Shown here: positions 43,904-53,589 of the stretch, in pieces
Layout of the letters: the number at the start of each line of letters is the position of its first letter
Position numbering within the stretch: position 1 is the first letter of the stretch
Assembly: GCA_022819605.1 (NCBI GenBank)
Contig: JAJEGW010000167.1
Location: forward strand, 1-64,000
Source of the DNA: Silicimonas sp.
Lineage (GTDB): Bacteria; Pseudomonadota; Alphaproteobacteria; Rhodobacterales; Rhodobacteraceae
Length of the DNA stretch: 64,000 bases
Reading direction: 5' to 3'
Notes under the pieces: generated by a model
Seen by the model: only the letters and a program-made list of their open reading frames with translations
What the model was told of the DNA's origin: nothing
The model's database searches: none
Position numbers and translations under genes: made by a program

Positions 43904-44596
43904 TCAATAGCTGCGCATCAGACCAACGAGGCGTCCTTGTACTTTGACCTGGTCGTCGCGGAGCAGCCGAGTCTCGTAGGACGGGTTTGCAGCCTCCAGT
44001 GCAATCGTGTCGCCGGACTTGCGGAACCGCTTGAGCGTGGCCTCATGATCATCGACTAGGGCAACCACGATGTCGCCGTTATCCGCCGTGCTGGTTTCCC
44101 GAATGACAACGACGTCGCCCTCGTTGATGCCGACATCGATCATGGAATCGCCCATCACCTCAAGCGCGTAATGACGACCCCTGCCCATCATTTGGTCGGG
44201 CACAGCCACATTGTGGCTGACCTCGCTGATCGCCTCGATCGGCACACCCGCGGCGATCCGGCCCATGACCGGCACCTCCATTGCATGCCTTCCTGCGTCG
44301 GCAGCTTTGGCGGGAGAAGCAGCGGTGACCTTCTTGTCGCCTTGGATCACTTGCGGTTCAAATCCTGTTTCTCTTTCCAGGGCTTCGGGAAGTTTCACGA
44401 TCTCGAGCGCACGCGCCCGGTGCGGCATGCGGTGGATGAAGCCGCGTTCTTCCAAGGCCGTGATCAACCTGTGGACTCCGGATTTCGACTTCAGACTGAG
44501 TTCGTCCTTCATCTCCTCGAAGGATGGAGGAACTCCCTCATGCTTTATTCGATCACGTATGAACCTGAGCAGTTCAAGTTGCTTGCGGGTAAGCAT
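43904..44596 (-). CDS. lexA: LexA repressor, SOS response
   Basis: A 230-residue LexA. The winged helix-turn-helix spans about residues 1-65 ([44 protein letters not shown]). The self-cleavage bond is A116-G117 (RIAAGVP), with the catalytic dyad S151 (MGDSMID) and K189 (EATLKRF). It represses DNA-damage genes until RecA triggers cleavage. The ATG at 44596 matches the family start. An SOS box lies upstream, so it is autoregulated and transcribed apart from the molybdenum/tryptophan genes. Confidence 0.96.
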   Translation of the reverse strand: MLTRKQLELLRFIRDRIKHEGVPPSFEEMKDELSLKSKSGVHRLITALEERGFIHRMPHRARALEIVKLPEALERETGFEPQVIQGDKKVTAASPAKAADAGRHAMEVPVMGRIAAGVPIEAISEVSHNVAVPDQMMGRGRHYALEVMGDSMIDVGINEGDVVVIRETSTADNGDIVVALVDDHEATLKRFRKSGDTIALEAANPSYETRLLRDDQVKVQGRLVGLMRSY

Positions 44597-44638
44597 TTGC
44601 TTCGTCTCCTCTACTCGATTTGACAGCCATTCGGCTGC

Positions 44639-44663
44639 GTTCGCCGATGTTCTATCCGTGTTC
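44639..44663 (-). promoter_or_regulatory. SOS box (LexA operator) upstream of lexA
   Basis: GTTCTATCCGTGTTC at 44649-44663 is an exact GTTC-N7-GTTC direct repeat, the known LexA site of alphaproteobacteria. A third GTTC at 44639-44642 precedes it with a six-base spacing. The site ends 53 bases before the lexA start. Confidence 0.88.
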
Positions 44664-44835
44664 GCTTTTTGTGTCAAGCTTTGCGCTTCACTGGCCCAGT
44701 TCGCAAGTCAGATTTGTTCATGATATGTGCCAACGCGAAATGGAGAAGAAAGAGAAGGTGGTCCCTTTCGTGCTCGCATCCTGAGATCTGGGTGCACCTT
44801 CTCAACGAAACGGGTTTTGAGTTGCGTCGCGAAGA

Positions 44836-45321
44836 TTATGCGAGTGCCCTCATTGCAATATTCGCGCATGCTTCTGCGTCACTGAGCGCATCATGATGCT
44901 TCAGCGCAATTCCAAGGTGTTGACAGACGACCGGGAGTTTTGCCGACCGCAGTTTCCACATGTTGCGTGCCATGCTGACCGTGCAGCGAAACTTGTACCG
45001 GGGTGGACGGATGCCTGCACGCTTGCAGCACGCGCCCAGCACCCGGGAATCAAACGATGCGTTGTGCGCGACCAGGAAGTCCGCCCTGTCCAGCAGGTGC
45101 TGCAGCTCGGGCCAAAGTTCGCCAAAGGACGGGCTGTCACGGACATCGTTCCAAGTCAGGCCATGGATGTAAGTGAAAACGAACTTTCTTCTCGGCGGTC
45201 GAATGAGCCGATGGTACCGTTCCACAATGCGATTGCCCGTGACATGCACAACGCCGACTGAGCAAGCGCTGTCGGAGTGGTAGTCTGCCGTTTCGAAATC
45301 GATTGCTGCGAAATTTGTCAT
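44836..45321 (-). CDS. 3'-5' exonuclease, DnaQ/DEDDh type
   Basis: A 161-residue exonuclease domain protein. The DEDDh residues are in FAAIDFETADY (D and E), LVAHNASFDSRVLG (D) and HHDALSDAEACANIA (H and D). It is single-domain, like stand-alone DnaQ-type nucleases, and probably trims DNA or RNA 3' ends. The ATG at 45321 matches the domain start; a longer start at 45426 overlaps moeA. It lies between moeA and lexA on the same strand, with possible DNA-repair use. Confidence 0.87.
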   Translation of the reverse strand: MTNFAAIDFETADYHSDSACSVGVVHVTGNRIVERYHRLIRPPRRKFVFTYIHGLTWNDVRDSPSFGELWPELQHLLDRADFLVAHNASFDSRVLGACCKRAGIRPPRYKFRCTVSMARNMWKLRSAKLPVVCQHLGIALKHHDALSDAEACANIAMRALA

Positions 45322-45391
45322 CCGCCACGAGCGGTAGCACCATTCCGGGTAGCCGTCACCTCCGCGTGGTTGTGACTTGAACGGCAAGTAG

Positions 45392-46552
45392 TCAGAATTC
45401 GATGAACGAAACAGCATCACCAGCATTAAGAGCCGGCGCTCTCGGCGGACGAACGATCAAGGCGTTGGCACCGGAAAGTACTGTCAGAAGTGAGCTGTCT
45501 TGACGCTCCGCCGGCGTGATCAGGTCGTCACTGACTTTGGCCCGCATGTAGTGTTCACGCGGGCCGTTGGCGCCAACCGATGCGGACAGTCGTGCCATGC
45601 GCTGAGCGAGAGGTCGTGCCTCAAGCCCTTGCATTGCTCGCAGCATGGGCCTGAGGAAGACATGACCGCAAACCATCGAGGAGACTGGGTTGCCTGGCAA
45701 GCCCACCATCGGAGTACCGTTGAGACGGCCGGCCATCATGGGCTTCCCGGGGCGAATCGAGACTTTGTGGAAGGCGCGTTCTAAGCCCATCCGGTGCGCA
45801 GCACTTGCAACGAGATCATGGTCTCCGACGGACGCGCCTCCGATCGTGACGATCAGGTCCGCATCTCCTGCCATGTCAAAGGCGGCTTCGAGGGAGCGAG
45901 CGGTGTCGGCGCAAATCGGCAGCATGCGGGCGATGCCCCCCTCCGACTCGACGATGGCCGAAAGCCCGAATGCGTTCGAAGCGATGATCTGGTCCGGACG
46001 CGGGGATTCGCCGGGCACGACAAGTTCGTCGCCCGTGGCGATCAGCGCAACTTGCGGCCGGCGGGCGACCACGATCTCGGGCACGTTCATTGATGCCGCA
46101 AGGGCAATGTCCGCAGGCAGCATCCGGCGCGGAGAGTCGATTCGGAATCCCGCCGCAAAGTCTGCACCGACCTCGCGAATGTATGGTTCCTGATCTGCCC
46201 CATCCGCAACGCGAATTCGCTCGCCCTGGCGAGCCACGTCCTCCTGGATGATCACGCGCGTGGCATTTTCGGGGACCGGCGCACCCGTGAAGATGCGCAC
46301 GGCATCTTCCGGCCCGATCGCGCCTTCGAAACCTCGTCCCGCCGCGGACTCGCCAACCACCGAGTAGGTCTCCGCTTCGCCCGCGACCGCGTAGCCGTCC
46401 ATGACGGAGGCACGAAAGGGCGGTTGGCTGCGAGTCGCAAGAAGGGGCTCTGCAAGGACCCGTCCGGATGCGGTGCGCAACGGAACCGTTTCCGTCCCCA
46501 GTGGAGTCGCAAGCTCGAAGATGTGGCCGTGCGCCTCGTCGACCGAAATCAC
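45392..46552 (-). CDS. moeA: molybdopterin molybdenumtransferase MoeA
   Basis: A 386-residue MoeA. Domain features in order: ASVMDGYAV near residue 48, the VIIQEDV block, [13 protein letters not shown], the molybdopterin-binding [14 protein letters not shown], and [13 protein letters not shown]-terminal MoeA-IV domain follows. It inserts molybdate into molybdopterin-AMP. Its ATG overlaps the moaC stop (ATGA). Confidence 0.95.
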   Translation of the reverse strand: MISVDEAHGHIFELATPLGTETVPLRTASGRVLAEPLLATRSQPPFRASVMDGYAVAGEAETYSVVGESAAGRGFEGAIGPEDAVRIFTGAPVPENATRVIIQEDVARQGERIRVADGADQEPYIREVGADFAAGFRIDSPRRMLPADIALAASMNVPEIVVARRPQVALIATGDELVVPGESPRPDQIIASNAFGLSAIVESEGGIARMLPICADTARSLEAAFDMAGDADLIVTIGGASVGDHDLVASAAHRMGLERAFHKVSIRPGKPMMAGRLNGTPMVGLPGNPVSSMVCGHVFLRPMLRAMQGLEARPLAQRMARLSASVGANGPREHYMRAKVSDDLITPAERQDSSLLTVLSGANALIVRPPRAPALNAGDAVSFIEF

Positions 46553-47031
46553 GGGGGTGCCTCGTACCGGCCAGACTTTCCGCCGTCCTTGAGAACAAGG
46601 CGGATGTTCTCGATAACCATGGATTTCTCCACGGCCTTCACCATGTCGTAGACCGTGAGGCAGGCCATCGCTACTGCGGTTAGGGCTTCCATTTCGACGC
46701 CGGTCTGGCCCGATGACTTGACCTTCGCCTCAACCCGGACACCAGGAAGATCGGGCAATACGGCAAGGTCTACCTCGACCTTGGTGAGCTGCAATGGGTG
46801 GCAAAGCGGAATCAGGTCCGAAGTCTTCTTTGCGGCAATGATGCCGGCAATTCGCGCAACGGACAGTACGTCTCCCTTGCCCGCACGACCCTCGGCGATC
46901 ACAGCGAGGGTCTCCTCCGACATCCGGACAAATCCCTCCGCCACCGCAATCCTGTCCGTCGCGGGCTTCTCGGAGACATCGACCATGTGCGCGTCACCTT
47001 TGCTGTCAAAATGAGTCAGTTCAGGCATCAT
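46549..47031 (-). CDS. moaC: cyclic pyranopterin monophosphate synthase MoaC
   Basis: A 160-residue MoaC, including the conserved [45 protein letters not shown] and [23 protein letters not shown]. It converts the GTP-derived cyclohydrolase product of MoaA to cyclic pyranopterin monophosphate. The ATGATG start overlaps the trpC stop, coupling molybdenum cofactor and tryptophan genes. Confidence 0.96.
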   Translation of the reverse strand: MMPELTHFDSKGDAHMVDVSEKPATDRIAVAEGFVRMSEETLAVIAEGRAGKGDVLSVARIAGIIAAKKTSDLIPLCHPLQLTKVEVDLAVLPDLPGVRVEAKVKSSGQTGVEMEALTAVAMACLTVYDMVKAVEKSMVIENIRLVLKDGGKSGRYEAPP

Positions 47032-47843
47032 GCGGCTCCTTCGACCGGGATCGGCATGGCGAGAAGGGACTTGGTGGCGACGGTCACGTCGTTCTCGCGC
47101 ATCAGGCTTTCGCCGACCAGGAAACTGCGTGCACCCGATCGCGCGAGGCGGGCGAGGTCGTCCGGAGTGGAAATTCCGCTTTCGGCGACGATGTGGCGGT
47201 CAGCCGGGACGCGTCTGGCGAGCCTTTCGGTGGTCGCAAGATTCGTTTCGAAGGTCTTCAGGTCGCGGTTGTTGATGCCGAGGAGGGGGGACTTGAGGGC
47301 GATGGCGCGCTCAAGTTCGTGCTCGTCGTGGACCTCGATCAGGACATCCATGTTCCAAGTGTTGGTCGCGCAGTCCTCGAGTTCCCGAGCCTGTGCATCG
47401 GAAACGCTGGCCATGATGATTAGGATGCAATCGGCGCCCCACGTCCGGGACTCGGCCACCTGGTACGTGTCGTAGAGGAAATCCTTGCGCAGGCAGGGCA
47501 GTCCGCTGGCCGCGCGCGCCTCGCCCAGAAATTCCGGTGCACCCTGGAAGGACGGAGCATCGGTCAGCACGGAAAGGCAGGCTGCGCCGCCTGCCTCGTA
47601 GGCGCATGCAATCTTCGCCGGATCGAAATCTGCGCGGATGAGCCCTCGTGACGGGCTTGCCTTCTTTATTTCGGCAATGAGACCGTAGCCGGTCCTTGGC
47701 AGGTCCATGAGCGCAGAAGCAAAGCCGCGCGGCGCTGGCGCTTCTCGTGCGGCCGCTTCAAGGTCGTGCAGGGGCAGGCGCGCCTTGGCGGCAGCGACTT
47801 CCTCAAGTTTGTAGGCCTTGATCCTGTCGAGCACGTTCGTCAT
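47028..47843 (-). CDS. trpC: indole-3-glycerol phosphate synthase
   Basis: A 271-residue TIM-barrel enzyme. It has [73 protein letters not shown] and [13 protein letters not shown]. It closes the indole ring in tryptophan synthesis. The ATG at 47843 follows AAGGAT; a longer start at 48032 runs into ung. The 160-base gap to ung holds no gene. Confidence 0.96.
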   Translation of the reverse strand: MTNVLDRIKAYKLEEVAAAKARLPLHDLEAAAREAPAPRGFASALMDLPRTGYGLIAEIKKASPSRGLIRADFDPAKIACAYEAGGAACLSVLTDAPSFQGAPEFLGEARAASGLPCLRKDFLYDTYQVAESRTWGADCILIIMASVSDAQARELEDCATNTWNMDVLIEVHDEHELERAIALKSPLLGINNRDLKTFETNLATTERLARRVPADRHIVAESGISTPDDLARLARSGARSFLVGESLMRENDVTVATKSLLAMPIPVEGAA

Positions 47844-48003
47844 GGCATTCGGATATCCTTTTGGCGCCTTCTTGGAAAGCCGATGCTCCGCCACTTGCCC
47901 TCGTCGACACTTCGGAGATCCTGTGGCGGCGAGTCCGAACTGTACCTGCCCGAGCGGGGCCACGGATTCGGGCGTTCCCGCGGCTTCTGCTGGTCCGGTG
48001 ATC

Positions 48004-48642
48004 TCAAGCCCATGGAATCGGTGCATGCCCATGCTTTTCCAGCCAGGAATTGACCCGGCTGAACGGACGCGACCCGAAGAACCCGCGATGGGCGGAAAGA
48101 GGAGAGGGATGGGCCGACTTGATGATCAGGTGCTGACGGCCCTTGATGTGTTCCGCGTATCCTTCCGCATGCTTTCCCCAAAGGATGAACGCGCGCGGAG
48201 AATCGGAAAGTCGTTGGAGCACTTGGGCGGCTAGCGCATCCCAACCCAGATGCAGATGGCCGCCTGCATTTCCCTCCGGAACCGTGAGTGCGGTGTTGAG
48301 GAGCAGTACGCCCGCATCCGCCCAACCGGCAAGATCGCCCGTTGCGGGCGAGCGTCCGATATCGTTGTCAAGCTCGCGGAAGATGTTTCTGAGTGACTTT
48401 GGCAGGGCCGTTCCGGGAGTTACCGAAAACGCCAGCCCGTTGGCATGCCCGGGCGTAGGATACGGATCCTGGCCGAGTATGACCGCACGAGTTGCGGTCG
48501 GCGGGCATCGCTCAAGGGCGGCAAATCGAATGTCTGCCGGTGGCAGGATCCGGCGCGAGTCGGCCGAAATGGCCGCAGCAACTTGAGGCCAGTCTTCCGT
48601 GAAGAACGGCAGTTCCGCCCATTCGCCGAGATTTGCGGTCAA
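48004..48642 (-). CDS. ung: uracil-DNA glycosylase, family 1
   Basis: A 212-residue Ung. The water-activating loop is [18 protein letters not shown] (GQDPYP at 57-62), the uracil-recognition block is LLLNTALTV, and the minor-groove loop is [18 protein letters not shown] near residue 177. It removes uracil from DNA. It lies between trpD (36 bases upstream) and trpC, all on the minus strand, so transcription with the tryptophan genes is likely. Confidence 0.96.
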   Translation of the reverse strand: MTANLGEWAELPFFTEDWPQVAAAISADSRRILPPADIRFAALERCPPTATRAVILGQDPYPTPGHANGLAFSVTPGTALPKSLRNIFRELDNDIGRSPATGDLAGWADAGVLLLNTALTVPEGNAGGHLHLGWDALAAQVLQRLSDSPRAFILWGKHAEGYAEHIKGRQHLIIKSAHPSPLSAHRGFFGSRPFSRVNSWLEKHGHAPIPWA

Positions 48643-48678
48643 TTGCCCGCACGAGGCTCGGCTGCGACTAGGCGCGGG

Positions 48679-49695
48679 TCAGGACCCTGACGTGACACGG
48701 GCCAGCCCTTCGACCTTGGCACGGGCGGCACCGGAGGCGATGCTCTCGGCGGCGATCTCCACACCTTCCTTGAGGTCGTTCGCCTTGCCCGCAATCACGA
48801 GCGCAGCTGCGGCGTTCAGGAGAGCCGCGTCGCGATAGGCGCCGGGAGCGCCGTCGAGGAGAGCACGGAATGCGCCAGCATTCTCGTCCGGTGAGCCACC
48901 GAGTATGTCCTTCAGGGGGTGAACGGGAAGCCCCGCATCTTCAGGGTGAATCTCGGCTGATGTGATCTTGCCGTCCAGTAGGACTGCAGCGGAGGTCGGG
49001 CCGCAAACCGAGATTTCATCGGTGCCGTCGGCCCCGTGAACCAGCCACACCACCTCGCTGCCAAGTTCCTTAAGAACCTCCGCCATCGGGAAGATCAGAT
49101 CGATTGCAAAGGCACCGGTCAACTGGCGCTTGACGCCTGCGGGATTCGTCAGCGGGCCCAGAATGTTGAAGATTGTCTTGGCGCCAAGCTCCATTCGGAC
49201 CGGGCCGACATGCTTCATCGCCGGATGATGCATTGGAGCCATCATGAAGCCGATGCCAACTTCGGCGAGCGCCCGTTCCACGACGTCCGGCCCGACCATG
49301 ACCTCGATCCCCATGGCGCCTTGCACGTCTGCGGCACCGGACCTGGAAGAGAGATTGCGGTTTCCGTGCTTTGCGACAGGAACTCCCGCCCCGGCCACGA
49401 CGAATGCCGCGGCGGTCGAGATGTTGAGCGTGCCCATTCCGTCGCCGCCCGTGCCCACGATGTCCATGGCACCGGGAGGAGCGCTCACTGCAGCGCATCG
49501 GGCGCGCATCACGGCTGCGGCGGCGGTGTATTCGGCGACAGCTTCTCCACGCGCTCGCAGTGCCATCAGGAAGCCGCCCATCTGCGCGGGCGTGGCCGTT
49601 CCATCGAACAGGATGTTGAACGCCTCTTCTGCCTGCGTACGGCTCAGCGGCCCTTCCGAAGCCGCGTAGATCAGGGGTTTCATCGAATCGCTCAT
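48679..49695 (-). CDS. trpD: anthranilate phosphoribosyltransferase
   Basis: A 338-residue TrpD with the PRPP-binding [36 protein letters not shown] and the [13 protein letters not shown] block. It adds phosphoribose to anthranilate. The ATG at 49695 overlaps the trpG stop (ATGA). A longer upstream start at 49941 lies inside trpG. Confidence 0.96.
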   Translation of the reverse strand: MSDSMKPLIYAASEGPLSRTQAEEAFNILFDGTATPAQMGGFLMALRARGEAVAEYTAAAAVMRARCAAVSAPPGAMDIVGTGGDGMGTLNISTAAAFVVAGAGVPVAKHGNRNLSSRSGAADVQGAMGIEVMVGPDVVERALAEVGIGFMMAPMHHPAMKHVGPVRMELGAKTIFNILGPLTNPAGVKRQLTGAFAIDLIFPMAEVLKELGSEVVWLVHGADGTDEISVCGPTSAAVLLDGKITSAEIHPEDAGLPVHPLKDILGGSPDENAGAFRALLDGAPGAYRDAALLNAAAALVIAGKANDLKEGVEIAAESIASGAARAKVEGLARVTSGS

Positions 49696-50273
49696 GCCGG
49701 CTCCGGAACGGATTTGAGGAAGTTCTGCAGCATGGCATGCCCATGCTCGGAACGGATTGATTCTGGATGGAACTGTACGCCCTCGATCGGATGGTTCCGG
49801 TGGCGAAGGCCCATGACGGTGCCGTCTTCCAGTTCGGCTGTCAATTCGAGGCAGTCCGGAAGGCTGGCCCGGTCGACGACCAACGAGTGGTAGCGCGTCG
49901 CCTGAAACGGTGACGGCAGGCCCTGGAATACGCCGAGGCATTCATGATGAATCTCGCCGGGCTTGCCATGAACGATGTCACGTGCACGCACGATCTTGCC
50001 GCCGAACGCCTGGCCGATGGCCTGATGCCCAAGGCAGACGCCAAGCACGGGCACATCGGCCTTGGCCGCTGCCAGCACGAGAGCGAGGCAGATTCCCGCC
50101 TTGTCCGGGTCACATGGTCCAGGAGAAAGAATGATCCCTGACGGCTTCAGCGCCAATGCCTCCGCCACCCGCAAGGAATCGTTCCTGTGGACGCGACACT
50201 CTGCACCCAGCTCACCCAGGAAGTGGACGAGGTTGAAGGTGAAGCTGTCGTAGTTGTCTATAAGAAGCAGCAT
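49692..50273 (-). CDS. trpG: anthranilate synthase, glutamine amidotransferase component
   Basis: A 193-residue class I amidotransferase. [23 protein letters not shown] opens it, the nucleophile cysteine is in [17 protein letters not shown], and the catalytic His/Glu are in [14 protein letters not shown]. It supplies ammonia to TrpE for anthranilate. trpE is not adjacent: the gene to the right is an SDR protein on the same strand after a 202-base gap. Confidence 0.95.
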   Translation of the reverse strand: MLLLIDNYDSFTFNLVHFLGELGAECRVHRNDSLRVAEALALKPSGIILSPGPCDPDKAGICLALVLAAAKADVPVLGVCLGHQAIGQAFGGKIVRARDIVHGKPGEIHHECLGVFQGLPSPFQATRYHSLVVDRASLPDCLELTAELEDGTVMGLRHRNHPIEGVQFHPESIRSEHGHAMLQNFLKSVPEPA

Positions 50274-50475
50274 GACGGGTGTCCTGCATCCACGGTTCAG
50301 GCGATGGCTGTTCCCCTTCGGGATCGCTGGCACAATTGGGCAGAGCGATCAGGGAACGTCAAGTCATGTCCCGATTTGCTTGAGGTTCGGCAGTCGAACA
50401 AGCGATCTCTCCGGCAAGCCGTTCCTCCAGCGAGTCGCTGACCGTGGCACTTGGCGGCACCCTGAGCGCGTGGCG
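50274..50475. other. 202-base gap before trpG
   Basis: No gene recognised. It presumably holds the trpG operon promoter. No leader peptide rich in Trp codons was seen. Confidence 0.35.
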
Positions 50476-51282
50476 TCAATGGGCCGGGGCGTCGGCGCCA
50501 TCCACAAGAGTCCTTCCGCCATCCGCCGTGAGAATCTGTCCGGTCACGAAGTCTGATCCGTCGGAGGCCAGGAACTGCGCAACTTCCGCAAGTTCGGTCG
50601 GTCTCGCAATGCGCCCAAGCGGAGTCGAGGAGATGATCTCGTTGCGCATGCCATTGTTGCCGTCCAGGGCATCCTTCAACGAAGCGCTCATGACCGAGCC
50701 GAACGCGATGGCGTTCACGCGAATGCGGTGCGGCGCGAGCGCGACAGCGAGAGCGCGGGTCATCTGGTCTAGCGCGGCGGAACTCACGGAATAGGCCAAT
50801 AGCTTGGGCTGGGAGCGCCGCGCCGCGATAGAAGATAGGTTGATTATTGACCCGGCAGACGTTTCGCCGTTGCCGCCTTCCGCCTGCTTGATCATGCGCT
50901 TCGCAAAAATCTGAGACACCCGCAGGGAGGTCATCAGGTTTTGCTCGATGAGCATCTGCACGCCGTCGTCATTGGCGTTGAGCGGATCTCCGGTCACCAC
51001 CTGTCGGGACGCGTTGACGAGGATGTCCACCCGGTCGAAGCGGTCTATCGTTGCGGAGAGCAGGTTTGCGACCGTGAGCTTTTCGCGCAGGTCTCCCGCA
51101 AAGCAGGCTGCGCTTTCGCTGCCTTCGTCGATGTCATTCACTTCCTCTGAGAGCCGTGTCTCGTCCATGTCGGCGAGCATCACCTTGGCGCCTTCCTTCA
51201 GGAAATGGCGCGCGATCGAGAGGCCAACCCCATTTGCGGCCCCGGTAACGACGGCGGTTTTTTCGGCAATCGAAAGCGACAT
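50476..51282 (-). CDS. short-chain dehydrogenase/reductase-fold protein lacking the catalytic lysine
   Basis: A 268-residue SDR-fold protein with the cofactor motif TGAANGVG at 13-20 and the catalytic tyrosine region AYSVSSAALDQMTRALA. In the Y-x-x-x-K motif the tyrosine is Y164, but the lysine position (168) is serine (YSVSS). The usual NNAG is VNAS. The fold is therefore clear, while normal dehydrogenase activity is doubtful. It follows the rRNA methyltransferase gene by five bases and is probably co-transcribed with it. Confidence 0.85.
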   Translation of the reverse strand: MSLSIAEKTAVVTGAANGVGLSIARHFLKEGAKVMLADMDETRLSEEVNDIDEGSESAACFAGDLREKLTVANLLSATIDRFDRVDILVNASRQVVTGDPLNANDDGVQMLIEQNLMTSLRVSQIFAKRMIKQAEGGNGETSAGSIINLSSIAARRSQPKLLAYSVSSAALDQMTRALAVALAPHRIRVNAIAFGSVMSASLKDALDGNNGMRNEIISSTPLGRIARPTELAEVAQFLASDGSDFVTGQILTADGGRTLVDGADAPAH

Positions 51283-51287
51283 GCGAA

Positions 51288-52283
51288 CTATCTCTCGCGG
51301 ATGGGTCGGGGCCGCACGGCCTTGAACAGCTTGTACTCGGCGTGTTGCCCCAGGGTGCGAACGTCACGAAAGACTTCTACAAGGGTCCATTCGTAGGGCA
51401 AATGCCTGTTGGCGACAAGCCAAAGAGTTCCCTTGCGGGCCAGCATCCTTGCACTGGCACGAATGAATCCCTGTCCAATGGAGGCATCCGCGTTCCGGCC
51501 CGCGTGGAAAGGCGGGTTCGTCACGACGTGGTCGGCGAGCGAGTCGGGACGGAACGTCAGCGCATCGGTCCAGTGAAACCGGGCACGGGCATCGTCCAGG
51601 TTCGCCCGGGAGGCTTCCAGCGCGGCAAGATCGTCCTCGACCAGGTCCACCGAGGCTGCACAGCGTTCCAGGACTGCTTCTGCCAGGTAACCCCAGCCGG
51701 AACCCAGATCGACTGCATGTCCGTCCATCCTGTCCGGCAGGGCCTCCGCGAGAGCGCGAGATCCGGGGTCGACTCCGTCCGAGGAAAACGCGCCGTGCGA
51801 AGTCCTGTAGACGCCGCCATTCGGACGCGCCACCTGTCCGGGCACGGCGTTCCATCCGGCGCAGTCGATTTCGGTTGCAGCAAACATCCTGCCATGCGCC
51901 TTGACGAGCACCTCGCCCACGAGCGCACGTTGCCCGAGTTCCCTTTGGAGACTTTCCACGCCGTCCGTCTTCTGTCCGTCGATCACTGTGGGCCCGCGCG
52001 TGACCGGGACGATTTCGGCAAGGGCGGCCAGTGCTGCGGCCTTGGCGCGGGGCAGCGAGAGGATCGCCAGCGCATACGGTCCTTCCGGCGCCGACACGAC
52101 GCGGTATCCCGATTCCGAGAACGCCCGGTGGACGCGAAAGCTTCGCGAGACCACCTCGGTTCGTTCACGCGGCAGGGCCGAAAGGTCGGCGCCGGCTTCC
52201 GGCAAGACCATCGCGATCTTCCCGTCCTTCGGCAAGCTCACGATCTCTCTTTCGAGGGCGAGCGACAGTCGTTGGGCAAGCAT
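51288..52283 (-). CDS. rsmC: class I SAM-dependent rRNA methyltransferase, RsmC-like
   Basis: A 331-residue protein. The C-terminal half has the methyltransferase fold: the SAM site AVDLGSGWGYLAEAVLERCA and the catalytic NPPF (VVTNPPFHAGRNADASIGQGFI) of N2-guanine methyltransferases. The N-terminal half is an inactive duplicate-like domain, as in RsmC, which methylates G1207 of 16S rRNA. The ATG at 52283 matches the domain start; a longer start at 52412 overlaps clpS. RlmG is an alternative assignment. Confidence 0.85.
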   Translation of the reverse strand: MLAQRLSLALEREIVSLPKDGKIAMVLPEAGADLSALPRERTEVVSRSFRVHRAFSESGYRVVSAPEGPYALAILSLPRAKAAALAALAEIVPVTRGPTVIDGQKTDGVESLQRELGQRALVGEVLVKAHGRMFAATEIDCAGWNAVPGQVARPNGGVYRTSHGAFSSDGVDPGSRALAEALPDRMDGHAVDLGSGWGYLAEAVLERCAASVDLVEDDLAALEASRANLDDARARFHWTDALTFRPDSLADHVVTNPPFHAGRNADASIGQGFIRASARMLARKGTLWLVANRHLPYEWTLVEVFRDVRTLGQHAEYKLFKAVRPRPIRER

Positions 52284-52308
52284 GCATGCAAGCGGGGCGC
52301 GCGAGCCC

Positions 52309-52653
52309 CTACTCCTTCTCCAGCGTGCATTGGAGCGGGTGCTGGTGGCGCCTGGCGAAGTCCATGACCTGCGCGACCTTTGTTTCCGCCACTTCGAGCG
52401 AAAACACGCCAACCACGGCGAGCCCCTTCTTGTGAACCGCCAGCATCAATTCGAAGGCCTGTGCGTGGCTCATGCCGAAAAACCGCTCGAGCACATGAAC
52501 CACGAACTCCATCGGCGTGTAGTCGTCATTCAGAAGAAGAACCTTGTAGAGCGGGGGACGTTCCGTCTTTGGCTTGGTCTTGACAAGGACGTCAACACCG
52601 CCTTCTGGCGTCTCGTCGCGGTCGGCCATCGATTGCAAGGCAGATGAAGACAT
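52309..52653 (-). CDS. clpS: ATP-dependent Clp protease adaptor ClpS
   Basis: A 114-residue ClpS. The core [36 protein letters not shown] carries the N-end-rule substrate pocket residues (N-D-D and M), and [23 protein letters not shown] is the conserved C-terminus. It delivers N-degron proteins to ClpAP. An alternative ATG at 52629 gives a product eight residues shorter. clpA is not in the window. Confidence 0.92.
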   Translation of the reverse strand: MSSSALQSMADRDETPEGGVDVLVKTKPKTERPPLYKVLLLNDDYTPMEFVVHVLERFFGMSHAQAFELMLAVHKKGLAVVGVFSLEVAETKVAQVMDFARRHQHPLQCTLEKE

Positions 52654-52727
52654 GGCGAATCTGGCACTAGGAATGGATTGGCCGCAGAATACAGGCGATC
52701 CAGCAAATGTGCAAAGGGGGGCGAGCC

Positions 52728-53429
52728 ATGTTGACGACGATCTGCCTGGATGCAGACGACACGCTTTGGCACAACGAGCGGCTGTTTCAGTTCACGCAGG
52801 AGAGATTCGCCAGCCTGCTGTCGGACTACGCGGCGCGCGATCACGTCGCTGATCGGCTTCGAGATGCCGAACGGCGAAACCTCGAACGATATGGCTACGG
52901 AATCAAGGGCTTCACGCTTTCGATGATCGAGGCCGCCTTGCAAGTGACGGAGAATCGGGTGCCGGGCGAGGTCATCGCGGAACTGATTGCCTGTGGTCAG
53001 AAAATGCTGCGCGAGCCAATCGAGCTCTTGAACGGCGTGGAAGAGACCGTGCGGACCCTCTCGGCGGACTTCACGCTGCTGCTGATTACAAAGGGAGACC
53101 TTCTGGACCAGGAACGGAAGCTTGCCCAGTCCGGACTAGGCGAGCTCTTTGACGGCATTGAAATCGTCTCGGAAAAGACAAGCGAGGTATATTTGGGCAT
53201 TTTCACCGGGCGCGGGATCGAACCGCGACATGCGCTGATGGCTGGAAACTCGCTCAAGTCCGACGTGATTCCTGCGATTTCGGCCGGCGGGTGGGGCGTT
53301 CACGTGCCCTGCAGCCCGGCCTGGGATCTCGATGAGGCTGATGCGCCAATGCATCACGAACGCTTCCGCGAGATCGCTGCACTGTCCGATCTTCCTAGCG
53401 TCATCAAGGAGATTTGCAGCAACATGTAG
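52728..53429 (+). CDS. HAD-superfamily hydrolase
   Basis: A 233-residue HAD protein with motif [12 protein letters not shown] (nucleophile and acid Asp), motif II/III around [20 protein letters not shown], and motif [25 protein letters not shown]. An alpha-helical cap follows motif I. It is probably a small phosphatase; its substrate is unknown. The ATG at 52728 is preceded by AAGGGGGG; an in-frame start at 52707 would add seven residues. It diverges from clpS. Confidence 0.87.
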   Translation: MLTTICLDADDTLWHNERLFQFTQERFASLLSDYAARDHVADRLRDAERRNLERYGYGIKGFTLSMIEAALQVTENRVPGEVIAELIACGQKMLREPIELLNGVEETVRTLSADFTLLLITKGDLLDQERKLAQSGLGELFDGIEIVSEKTSEVYLGIFTGRGIEPRHALMAGNSLKSDVIPAISAGGWGVHVPCSPAWDLDEADAPMHHERFREIAALSDLPSVIKEICSNM

Positions 53430-53483
53430 TGTGTGAAGCGGGTTCGGCCACTTGATCTGGTGGCAGGTAAGTGCTTTTCGAGA

Positions 53484-53514
53484 TTGTCCAAGATTCATCT
53501 TTTTTTGATATATT
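53484..53514 (+). promoter_or_regulatory. possible promoter for the D,D-carboxypeptidase gene
   Basis: TTGTCC at 53484-53489 and TATATT at 53509-53514 are separated by 19 bases in an AT-rich stretch, 76 bases before the start. The spacer is long, so this is tentative. Confidence 0.35.
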
Positions 53515-53589
53515 CAAGTGTGTTAGGCTGCCCGAAACAAGAAAGGCCCGGAACATGAATGGGCTGAGGCAAGTAGGAGGGGCAGTGTC

